Assembly (NCBI GenBank): GCA_024642025.1
Contig: JAHEBY010000067.1
Coordinates: forward strand, 1-9,818
Origin: Comamonadaceae bacterium
GTDB lineage: Bacteria > Pseudomonadota > Gammaproteobacteria > Burkholderiales > Burkholderiaceae_C
Direction: 5' to 3'
Length of the DNA: 9,818 nucleotides
Below the pieces are notes generated by a model. It ran no database searches. It was not told where the DNA came from and worked only from the letters and a program-made list of their open reading frames with translations. Position numbers and translations under genes: made by a program. Within the stretch, counting starts at the first letter, position 1. Each line of letters opens with the position of its first letter. Positions 1 to 5,688 of the stretch are shown piece by piece.

Positions 1-1451
1 CCCTGCTGGATGTGCTGGTGTCGCCACAACACAATTTGTCATTGGCGCGGGTGTTGAAGTCGCCGCTGTTTGGGCTGGGTGACGAGGCCCTGGTCTCGCT
101 GGCCCTGCTGCAACAGGAAGTAGGGGGGGGATGCTGGTTCGATTTACTACAAAAAGAAGAGCTGTTGGCGCATATTCCACGGGGGCTAGGTGCCAATTTG
201 ATGCGCTGGAAAGCCTGGCTGGATCAATTGCCGCCCCATGATGCGCTGCAGGCGATTTATGCCGACGGCGATGTAGTGGCACGCTTTGCTGCAGCCGCCC
301 CGGCTCATCAGCGCGACACGGTGCTGGCCAACCTGCAGGCTCTGCTAGGCGCCTCGCTGCAACTGGGTGGTGGCCGCTTTGCCACACCCTATGCGTTTGT
401 GCGTGCGCTCAAGGCCGGTGGCGTCATGGCGCCTGCAGCGGTGAACCCGCACGCGGTGCGTCTGTTAACCGTTCACGGCGCCAAGGGACTGGAGGCGAAG
501 GCCGTGTTGCTGCTGGATACCGACACGCCTGGGCGCAACGCCGACACCATGACCGTGCTGGTGGACTGGCCGGGCGAGGCGGCATGCCCTGCGAAATTTG
601 TGTTTTTGGCCAGTGAAAGCTCGCCGCCCGCCTGCGCGGTCGAAACCCTGGCGGCAGAGCGCATCGAGCGCGAGCGCGAAGAGCTCAACGCGCTGTACGT
701 GGCCATGACCCGCGCACGGCACACCCTGGCCATCTCGGCCATCGAGCCGTACCGTAGCGCCCCGGGTAGCTGGTGGCAGCGGCTGCAAGCGTTGATGCCT
801 GACGCTGTGCCACCGGCGTTGACAGGTGGGTTGAAGTCGGCGCCTGATCAACAGGTTAAAAAGCCGGTAATCCTGCTAAAAGAACTGCCAAACTGGCACT
901 CAGCCCCCGTGGAATATGCGCGAGCAGCTATAAAAAATGGAGCATTTTCCAGCGCAGGACCCGACCCGATGTCCGATGGTTCGACCTCGACGGATGACGA
1001 CCTGTCCCGCATCGGCCAGGCCATGCACCGCCTGCTGCAGTGGGGCGACGCAAGCGCCCCCAGCGTCCGATCTGCCGCCCGCGAGTTTGCGCTCTCGCCC
1101 GATCAGGGCGCACAGGCCGCTGCGCTGGCGCAGAGCATCCGCGCCGGCGCTGCCGCCTGGGTGTGGGACGAGGCGCTTGTGACCTGGCAGGGCGACGAAG
1201 TTGAAATGCTGATCAATGGCGAGGCCAAACGGCTGGACCGCCTGGTTCAGCGGCGCGATACCGGGCATTGGTGGGTGCTGGACTACAAATCCGCCCACTC
1301 ACCCCAGCATTCGCCCGAGCTGGTGCAGCAGCTTGAAACCTATCGCGCTGCGGTGCAGGCGGTGTACCCTGATGCCACTGTGCGCGCAGCCTTTTTGAGC
1401 GGCAATGGGGAATGCATCGAACCGGGCGACCCAAGTGAGCCACAGGCATGA
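1..1451 (+). CDS. AddA/RecB-like UvrD-family helicase-nuclease, C-terminal part
   Basis: This is the 3' part of a large ATP-dependent DNA helicase with a fused nuclease domain, of the kind that processes double-strand breaks for recombination. The frame is open from base 3, so the start lies outside the window. Visible parts in order are: a helicase 2A/2B segment; UvrD motif V (VHGAKGLE, near 471-494); motif VI (ALYVAMTRARHT, near 690-725); a variable linker (about 790-990); and a PD-(D/E)XK nuclease domain with a GQAMHRLL helix near 1015, the acidic residue in LDRL (Asp codon 1236-1238), DYK at 1281-1289 and a following Q..Y helix. These are the expected AddA/RecB landmarks, and no nuclease residue looks missing. 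An AddB-like partner would be expected upstream. The linker carries an in-frame repeat shared with dnaX (899-950). The stop overlaps the ribosome-binding region of the next gene. I infer AddA-type rather than RecB from the overall pattern. Confidence 0.87.
   Translation, partial: LLDVLVSPQHNLSLARVLKSPLFGLGDEALVSLALLQQEVGGGCWFDLLQKEELLAHIPRGLGANLMRWKAWLDQLPPHDALQAIYADGDVVARFAAAAPAHQRDTVLANLQALLGASLQLGGGRFATPYAFVRALKAGGVMAPAAVNPHAVRLLTVHGAKGLEAKAVLLLDTDTPGRNADTMTVLVDWPGEAACPAKFVFLASESSPPACAVETLAAERIEREREELNALYVAMTRARHTLAISAIEPYRSAPGSWWQRLQALMPDAVPPALTGGLKSAPDQQVKKPVILLKELPNWHSAPVEYARAAIKNGAFSSAGPDPMSDGSTSTDDDLSRIGQAMHRLLQWGDASAPSVRSAAREFALSPDQGAQAAALAQSIRAGAAAWVWDEALVTWQGDEVEMLINGEAKRLDRLVQRRDTGHWWVLDYKSAHSPQHSPELVQQLETYRAAVQAVYPDATVRAAFLSGNGECIEPGDPSEPQA
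899..950 (+). repeat. Short interspersed repeat, copy A (inside the helicase gene)
   Basis: About 50 bases match 7008-7058 in dnaX, with shared blocks CAGCCCCCG, GAATATGC and AGCAGCTA followed by an A-run. The match is about 80 per cent by eye with one small gap near the 3' end. Both copies are read in the same frame and give SAPVEYARAAIK here and [12 protein letters not shown] in dnaX. This copy lies in the linker between helicase motif VI and the nuclease domain and ends in a small hairpin, AAAATG-GAG-CATTTT (934-948). Confidence 0.6.
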
Positions 1452-1464
1452 AGAGGACGCCGCA

Positions 1465-2751
1465 GTGAACGTGATCGTGGTCGGTGGTGGCCCGGCGGGC
1501 CTGATGGCGGCAGACGTGCTCAGTGCGGCTGGCGTGGCGGTGGATGTTTACGACGCCATGCCCTCCGTTGGCCGCAAATTCCTGCTCGCGGGCAAGGGCG
1601 GCCTGAATTTGACGCACGCCGAGCCTGCAGACTCTTTTGCCACGCGATACGGCTCACGCCAGCCGCAGATCGAGCCCATGCTGAAGCAGTTTGGCTCGGC
1701 CCAGGTCCGCGAATGGGCGAAGGGCTTGGGCATCGACACCTTCGTGGGCACATCCAACCGCGTGTTTCCTGCTGACATGAAGGCCGCACCACTGTTGCGG
1801 GCCTGGCTGCACCGGCTGCGTCATCCAGAATCGGCGGCTCGCGTGGGTGTGCAATTTCACATGCGTCACCGGTGGGCTGGTTGGGGCGACGACACGCATC
1901 ATTCACCTGGAGAAGATCATCGGCCCTCTGCCCGGCACAACCTGGAGTTCGTCACGCCTGCCGGAACCGTCAACGTGCAGGCCGACGCCGTGGTGCTAGC
2001 GCTAGGCGGCGCCAGCTGGGCGCGTTTGGGCTCAGACGGCGCCTGGGTGCCGCTGCTTGAGGCGCGCGGCGTGCCGGTAGTGCCACTGCTGCCGTCAAAC
2101 TGCGGTTTTGACGTGGCGGGTGGCTGGACAGATCACTTCTCCGGCCGCTTTGCGGGCCAGCCCTTCAAGTCGGTGGCCATTGCGTTTACTGATTCAAAAG
2201 GCAGGGAGTTTGAGCGCCGAGGGGAGTTTGTCGCCACGGCAACCGGCGTAGAGGGTAGCCTGATCTACGCGGCTTCGGGGCTGTTGCGCGACGAGATATT
2301 AGCCCGCGGCGAGGCCGTTTTTCGGCTGGATTTGCTGCCGGACATGGCGCCTGAACGGGTCTTGGAAAACGTGGCACACCCCCGAGGGTCGCGCAGCCTT
2401 TCAAGCCACCTAAAAAGCCGCTTGGGGATCGAGGGCATCAAGGCCGCCATCCTGTATGAATTGTTGCCCAAAGACGCCATGCAGGACCCGACGAAACTGG
2501 CCGCTGCCATCAAGGCGCTGCCTATACGCCTGCGCGGGCCCCGCCCAATAGACGAAGCCATCAGCAGCGCTGGCGGTGTGCCGTTCGAGGCCATGAGCGC
2601 GGGACTCATGCTCAATGCCTTGCCCGGCGTATTTTGCGCCGGAGAAATGCTCGATTGGGAGGCGCCTACGGGTGGCTATTTGCTGAATGCAAACCTGGCC
2701 AGCGGCAAGGTGGCTGGCGACGCCGTGCTGAGGTACGCCGTCAAGGCCTGA
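1465..2751 (+). CDS. FAD-dependent flavoprotein, PP_4765 (TIGR03862)/HI0933-like family
   Basis: A 428-residue putative FAD/NAD(P)-dependent oxidoreductase of unknown substrate. The N-terminus has the dinucleotide-binding signature VIVVGGGPAG (GGGPAG at residues 7-12). It is followed by the family motif AGKGGLNLTH, a second conserved patch ALGGASWARLGSDG, and the C-terminal CAGEMLDWEAPTGGYLLN, which closes the FAD site in this family. I chose the GTG start at 1465 because it places the glycine-rich loop directly at the N-terminus and has an AGAGGA ribosome site 7 bases upstream. An ATG at 1405 in the same frame would overlap the helicase by 47 bases and add an unconserved tail. The gene starts 13 bases after the helicase stop, so the two are probably co-transcribed. 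A His/Asp-rich stretch of about 20 residues near residues 145-165 looks like a lineage-specific loop. The biochemical role is unknown. Confidence 0.88.
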   Translation: MNVIVVGGGPAGLMAADVLSAAGVAVDVYDAMPSVGRKFLLAGKGGLNLTHAEPADSFATRYGSRQPQIEPMLKQFGSAQVREWAKGLGIDTFVGTSNRVFPADMKAAPLLRAWLHRLRHPESAARVGVQFHMRHRWAGWGDDTHHSPGEDHRPSARHNLEFVTPAGTVNVQADAVVLALGGASWARLGSDGAWVPLLEARGVPVVPLLPSNCGFDVAGGWTDHFSGRFAGQPFKSVAIAFTDSKGREFERRGEFVATATGVEGSLIYAASGLLRDEILARGEAVFRLDLLPDMAPERVLENVAHPRGSRSLSSHLKSRLGIEGIKAAILYELLPKDAMQDPTKLAAAIKALPIRLRGPRPIDEAISSAGGVPFEAMSAGLMLNALPGVFCAGEMLDWEAPTGGYLLNANLASGKVAGDAVLRYAVKA

Positions 2752-2801
2752 CAGCAGGCGACTCAAATGCGGGAAGGACTTTTTCGATACAAGGCGATCG
2801 A

Positions 2802-2845
2802 ATCGAAAGGAAATTGAAAGCAGATTGAAAGCAGATTGAAAGCAC
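2802..2845 (+). repeat. Phased 11-bp tandem repeats upstream of the tct leader
   Basis: Three copies of ATTGAAAGCAG follow each other at 2813-2823, 2824-2834 and 2835-2845 (the last ends AC instead of AG). A weaker copy, ATCGAAAGGAA (8 of 11), lies just before at 2802-2812. The 11-bp period is about one helical turn, so the TTGAAAG blocks face the same side of the DNA. The array is flanked by an inverted pair, GAAATTG (2810-2816) and CAATTTC (2845-2851). It could be a regulator-binding site for the tct operon or a simple slippage repeat. Confidence 0.65.
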
Positions 2846-2853
2846 AATTTCAT
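2825..2853 (+). promoter_or_regulatory. Possible sigma-70 promoter for the tct operon
   Basis: TTGAAA (2825-2830, five of six to the -35 consensus) is followed after 17 bases by TTTCAT (2848-2853, four of six to the -10 consensus). It overlaps the 11-bp repeats, which would fit regulated transcription. The -10 is weak, and the tandem TTGAAA copies give several alternative -35 boxes, so the exact start is uncertain. Confidence 0.3.
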
Positions 2854-2935
2854 GCTGTCCGAGTTAAGCCCTGCCCGATGCCAACAACACAAACGGTGCG
2901 ATGACGACTGAGAAAAAATCCAGAGGAGACAAGAA

Positions 2936-2998
2936 ATGAAGTGTAGGCTGGCCGAAGCTTCGGCTGTACTTGGACGGCTGCCCGGGAGGTCCTTATGA
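2936..2998 (+). CDS. 20-codon leader ORF coupled to tctB (or remnant of a lost tctC start)
   Basis: A short reading frame begins at an ATG preceded by an excellent ribosome site (AGAGGAGA, 2922-2929; AGGAG is 7 bases from the start). It reads for 20 codons, beginning MKCRLAEASA and ending LPGRSL. It stops at TGA 2996-2998, which overlaps the tctB start as ATGA, the classic layout for translational coupling. The peptide has no recognisable domain. Two readings are possible: a translated leader that controls tctB access, or the start region of a deleted gene. In tct operons of this group the gene before tctB is often tctC, and the GGAGACAAGAAATG context would suit such a gene. A real translated product is not proven. 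Confidence 0.4.
   Translation: MKCRLAEASAVLGRLPGRSL
2951..2964. other. Perfect 14-bp palindrome inside the leader ORF
   Basis: GCCGAAGCTTCGGC equals its own reverse complement. As RNA it can form a 5-bp stem with an AGCT loop, 20 bases before the tctB ribosome site. It could be an operator half-pair or a small structural element. It lacks the U-run of a terminator. Confidence 0.5.
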
Positions 2999-3423
2999 AC
3001 CTTGGCAACCGCAATTTCGTAAGAGGACTGGTCCTTATGTCCATCGCGCTTCTGTTTGGCGTTATGGCACAGACCTACCAGATTGGCCAACTCAGCCGGT
3101 CCGGACCGGGTCTGTTCCCGTTTATGGTGAGCTGCTTTCTGTTCCTGATTGGGCTGTTCACCGTGGTTCGCTCGCATTTTGTCCCGCCTGTGCCCCTGAA
3201 CTACAACGGCAGGAACATCGCACTTGTATTGTTGGGGCTTGCCGGATTCGCGTTCATCTCGCAACACGCCAACATGATTCTTGGAATCATTTTTCTGGTG
3301 TTTTGCACCACTTTCGCGGGTACGTCCTACTCGGCGATTCGCAATATCAAAATCGCGCTGGGCTTACTGGTCGTAGCCTTTGCTTTCAAACATTTTCTCG
3401 GCCTGCAGCTTCCGCTGTACTAA
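2995..3423 (+). CDS. tctB: Tripartite tricarboxylate transporter, small membrane subunit TctB
   Basis: A 142-residue inner-membrane protein with about four hydrophobic helices (near residues 11-29, 40-58, 75-91, 95-135 as a split pair). The family signature GPGLFPFMVSCFLF follows the first loop (GPGLFP at 37-42), as in TctB proteins, where a GPGxFP motif precedes helix 2. TctB is the small membrane partner of TctA in secondary transporters that take up carboxylates using a periplasmic binding protein. The start at 2995 has GGGAGGT (2984-2990) four bases upstream and overlaps the leader ORF stop. An ATG at 3037 would remove most of helix 1. It is followed after 4 bases by tctA, so the two form one operon. 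By eye its base composition is less GC-rich than the flanking genes (not computed). The substrate cannot be told from the sequence. Confidence 0.88.
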   Translation: MNLGNRNFVRGLVLMSIALLFGVMAQTYQIGQLSRSGPGLFPFMVSCFLFLIGLFTVVRSHFVPPVPLNYNGRNIALVLLGLAGFAFISQHANMILGIIFLVFCTTFAGTSYSAIRNIKIALGLLVVAFAFKHFLGLQLPLY

Positions 3424-3427
3424 ACCC

Positions 3428-4945
3428 ATGGACGTTCTGCATAACCTCGCGTTCGGTTTCGAGCACGCACTGACCCTGCAAAACCTGTTCTATTGCGCTT
3501 TGGGTTGCACGGTAGGCACGCTCATTGGTCTGCTCCCCGGACTGGGCCCGCTGTCTACTATCAGCCTGTTGTTGCCTTTGACTTACTCCATCCCGACTGG
3601 CGGGTCGATCATCATGCTGGCCGGCATCTACTACGGGGCCCAATACGGCGACAGCGTGAGTGCCATCACGATGAAGATTCCGCACGCCAGCAGCATCGTG
3701 GCCTGTATTGATGGCTACCAGATGACCTTGAAAGGCAAGACCGGACTGGCCCTTTTTACGGCAGGCATTTCCAGCTTCATCGGCGGTACGGTCGCCATCG
3801 CAGTCCTTTCAACCTTGGCCGTACCCCTGGGTGAAGTGGGACTCTTGTTTGGTCCGGCTGACTATTGCGCCCTCATGCTGCTGGGGTTTTTCTGCGTGAG
3901 CTTTGTAAGTGCCGGCAATTTGCTCAACGGTCTGGCCATGGCGATGGTTGGCGTGTTGCTGGGAATGGTGGGTACTGACGTCAATAGTGGAGTGGCAAGA
4001 TACACCATGGATTTGCCCTTCCTGACTGATGGCATTGGCCTGATCAGTATTGCCTTAGGTTGCTTCGGAATTGCAGAGGTCGTCAAAAATCTCGACAGCA
4101 AGAATGTGTTGACACCCTTCAATGGCAAGATCAAGCTGATGCCAACCTGGCCCGAGTTCAAGCGCATCATTCCCAGTGCCTTGCGCGGCAGCGTGATCGG
4201 CTCGGTGCTTGGGATTGTGCCCGGCGGCGGCCCGGTGATTGCCCAGTTTGCAGCCTACGCTGCCGACAAGAAGTTCAGCAAATACAAGCACGAGATCGGT
4301 TCAGGGGCCATTGAAGGCGTAGCCGGGCAGGCTGCGGCAGATGAGGCCGCGGCCCGCACCAGCTTCATTCCCCTGATGGCCATCGGCATCCCGGAAAATG
4401 CCGTCATGGCGTTGATGATGGCGGCCTTTATCGTCAAGGGCGTTCAGCCTGGGCCCAACATGATTGCCAGCCATCCTGACCTGTTTTGGGGCCTGGTGGC
4501 CAGTATGTGGGTGGGCAACTGCTTTCTGGTGATTCTCAATGTGCCCCTGGTGCGCTACTGGCTGTCGGTGTTCAAGATTCCCTATACGGTCCTGTTTCCG
4601 GCCATTCTGTTTTTCTGTTGTGTGGGTACTTTCAGCATCAACAACAACCTGGACGATATTTACACGACCTGCGTTTTTGGCTTCATTGGCTATCTGTTTC
4701 TGCGTTTGGACATGGAGGCGGCACCGCTACTGCTCGGATTCATTCTGGGCCCCATGCTGGAAGAGAATTTCCGACGCACCATGCTGCTGAGTCGCGGCAG
4801 TTTTGCCGTTTTTGTGAGCCGCCCGATCAGTGCCACTTTGCTCGGCGCTATCAGCCTATTGGTGATCTGGCAGGTCTTGTCTTTCTTCAGAACGCAAAGT
4901 AAAAGGCCTGGCCAGACAATTGTTTCCGACCCCGTTGGGCTGTAG
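3428..4945 (+). CDS. tctA: Tripartite tricarboxylate transporter, large membrane subunit TctA (divergent)
   Basis: A 505-residue integral membrane protein with about 12 hydrophobic segments, the normal length for TctA, the permease of TctABC transporters. Supporting motifs are GTLIGLLPGLGP (residues 30-41), GIYYGAQYGDS (66-75), a central PGGGPVIAQFAAYA and VQPGPN. Three usually conserved stretches differ. The loop that normally reads like NxPGExAS is KIPHASS (83-89). The Asn-rich APExANNA stretch is GQAAADEAAA (300-309). The LGIPGS loop is IGIPEN (319-324). This suggests a distant subfamily with altered substrate coupling rather than a broken gene, because the frame is intact. The ATG at 3428 lies 4 bases after the tctB stop and matches the family N-terminus; an upstream in-frame ATG at 3380 lies inside tctB. 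No terminator is evident after the TAG stop. No tctC is nearby. Confidence 0.87.
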   Translation: MDVLHNLAFGFEHALTLQNLFYCALGCTVGTLIGLLPGLGPLSTISLLLPLTYSIPTGGSIIMLAGIYYGAQYGDSVSAITMKIPHASSIVACIDGYQMTLKGKTGLALFTAGISSFIGGTVAIAVLSTLAVPLGEVGLLFGPADYCALMLLGFFCVSFVSAGNLLNGLAMAMVGVLLGMVGTDVNSGVARYTMDLPFLTDGIGLISIALGCFGIAEVVKNLDSKNVLTPFNGKIKLMPTWPEFKRIIPSALRGSVIGSVLGIVPGGGPVIAQFAAYAADKKFSKYKHEIGSGAIEGVAGQAAADEAAARTSFIPLMAIGIPENAVMALMMAAFIVKGVQPGPNMIASHPDLFWGLVASMWVGNCFLVILNVPLVRYWLSVFKIPYTVLFPAILFFCCVGTFSINNNLDDIYTTCVFGFIGYLFLRLDMEAAPLLLGFILGPMLEENFRRTMLLSRGSFAVFVSRPISATLLGAISLLVIWQVLSFFRTQSKRPGQTIVSDPVGL

Positions 4946-5057
4946 TGATGTTCTGCGGTGCGACGGGAAAGCGAGTCTCACTATGAACACCTGTGACATC
5001 ACGGGATGTTGCGCAGCAGGATTGCAGAGCCGTCGATGGCGCGGTTTCTGGAATTGA

Positions 5058-5156
5058 GGTTGACGAGCCTTGACCCCGGCACTGGCTCCACAGTTAGGGC
5101 TGCTTGGTTCCCCACCTGACCCGGTTGGCCGCTTCACCATGCGGGAAGGCCCGTCA
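5058..5156 (-). ncRNA. ffs: Small signal recognition particle RNA (4.5S RNA)
   Basis: Read on the minus strand, this stretch has the conserved SRP RNA apical region GGGTCAGGTGGGGAACC followed by AAGCAGCC. It contains the asymmetric loop bound by Ffh and a UGG-GGAA-CCA capped tip. The two ends pair perfectly over 10 bp (GACGGGCCTT at 5155-5146 with AAGGCTCGTC at 5071-5062). Further inside, CCCGCA pairs with TGCCGGG and TGGT with AGCCA, giving the single long hairpin of about 95-100 nt typical of the 4.5S form without an Alu domain. With Ffh it directs membrane proteins to the SecYEG translocon through FtsY. A position close to dnaX is common in proteobacteria. The exact ends are estimated from the stem. 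Confidence 0.9.
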
Positions 5157-5162
5157 GACTTA

Positions 5163-5168
5163 ATTGTA
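5163..5168 (-). promoter_or_regulatory. -10 box of the SRP RNA promoter
   Basis: On the minus strand TACAAT (five of six to TATAAT) ends 7 bases before the G at 5155 that opens the SRP RNA stem, the right distance for a transcription start. No good -35 box is seen 16-18 bases upstream; that stretch reads TACGCG or similar, so the promoter may rely on other contacts. Confidence 0.5.
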
Positions 5169-5206
5169 AGCCCTGGGGCCGTCCACGCGTAGGAGGAAGG
5201 CGATTC

Positions 5207-5545
5207 TCAGCCTTCGGTCAGATCTTTAACTGTAGCGCTGGCGGCGTTGGTTTTGACCGAAGTTACGCCGTTTTCCATCGCCGAGGCTGATGAATACATT
5301 TCGCTGCGGCCGATAACCTGACCGTTCGATGCCTTGAGATTGAAATACGGCTGGCCGGAACTCGACGTGTTGCGCTCAAACCGTCCATCGATTGCGCTGT
5401 TGGTTTTGCAGGAATCAATGCCCTGCTGCGCGCTGGTCTTGGTTTCGTACATCTGGCTGGTCAGGATGACCTGTCCGTTGCCTGCTTTCAGATTGAACAA
5501 GAATTTTCCGTTTTTCGACTTGCTGATCTCAAACTTTCCAGCCAT
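5207..5545 (-). CDS. YegP family protein (DUF1508), two-repeat form
   Basis: A 112-residue small soluble protein made of two tandem copies of the roughly 50-residue DUF1508/YegP unit. The matching cores FNLKAGNGQVILTSQMY (17-33) and FNLKASNGQVIGRSEMY (68-84) are each followed by a helix ending CKTNSA or VKTNAA. This is the usual domain count for YegP. The function of the family is not established. The start at 5545 is chosen because the protein then begins MAGKFEISKSKNGK, as family members do, and AGGAGA lies just upstream. The frame is open further 5' to 5635, but that stretch has no matching motif. It lies between the SRP RNA and dnaX and is transcribed away from dnaX. Confidence 0.88.
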   Translation of the reverse strand: MAGKFEISKSKNGKFLFNLKAGNGQVILTSQMYETKTSAQQGIDSCKTNSAIDGRFERNTSSSGQPYFNLKASNGQVIGRSEMYSSASAMENGVTSVKTNAASATVKDLTEG

Positions 5546-5688
5546 GGCGATCTCCTGTGAAAAATGAACGATGTTGTTGAAAGTGCCACCAGGGCTTTGA
5601 TACAAGGCCTTGCGACTTTTGGAGTCTACCCGCAATCACCGCATTTTTGTCATACTTTGCCGCTGCATCTGCCCTTTAGAATCACAGC

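Noticed and set aside
1405..1464. Upstream ATG at 1405 as the flavoprotein start
   Set aside because: It would overlap the helicase and add 20 residues before the glycine-rich FAD loop; GTG at 1465 has a good ribosome site and fits the family.
2410..3267. Long minus-strand reading frame of 285 codons across the tct leader
   Set aside because: It overlaps the flavoprotein and tctB on the other strand, its product shows no domain, and its composition looks like the shadow of GC-rich genes.
4945..5002. Inverted repeat GTGATGT/ACATCAC after tctA as a terminator
   Set aside because: The arms are 44 bases apart and no T-run follows, so it is not a convincing intrinsic terminator.
5196..5215. Hairpin GAAGGC/GCCTTC over the yegP stop codon as a terminator
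   Set aside because: The stem is only 6 bp and there is no U-run after it on the minus strand.
5590..5680. Sigma-54-like TGGCAC (minus strand, upstream of yegP)
   Set aside because: The required TTGC at the -12 position is absent.
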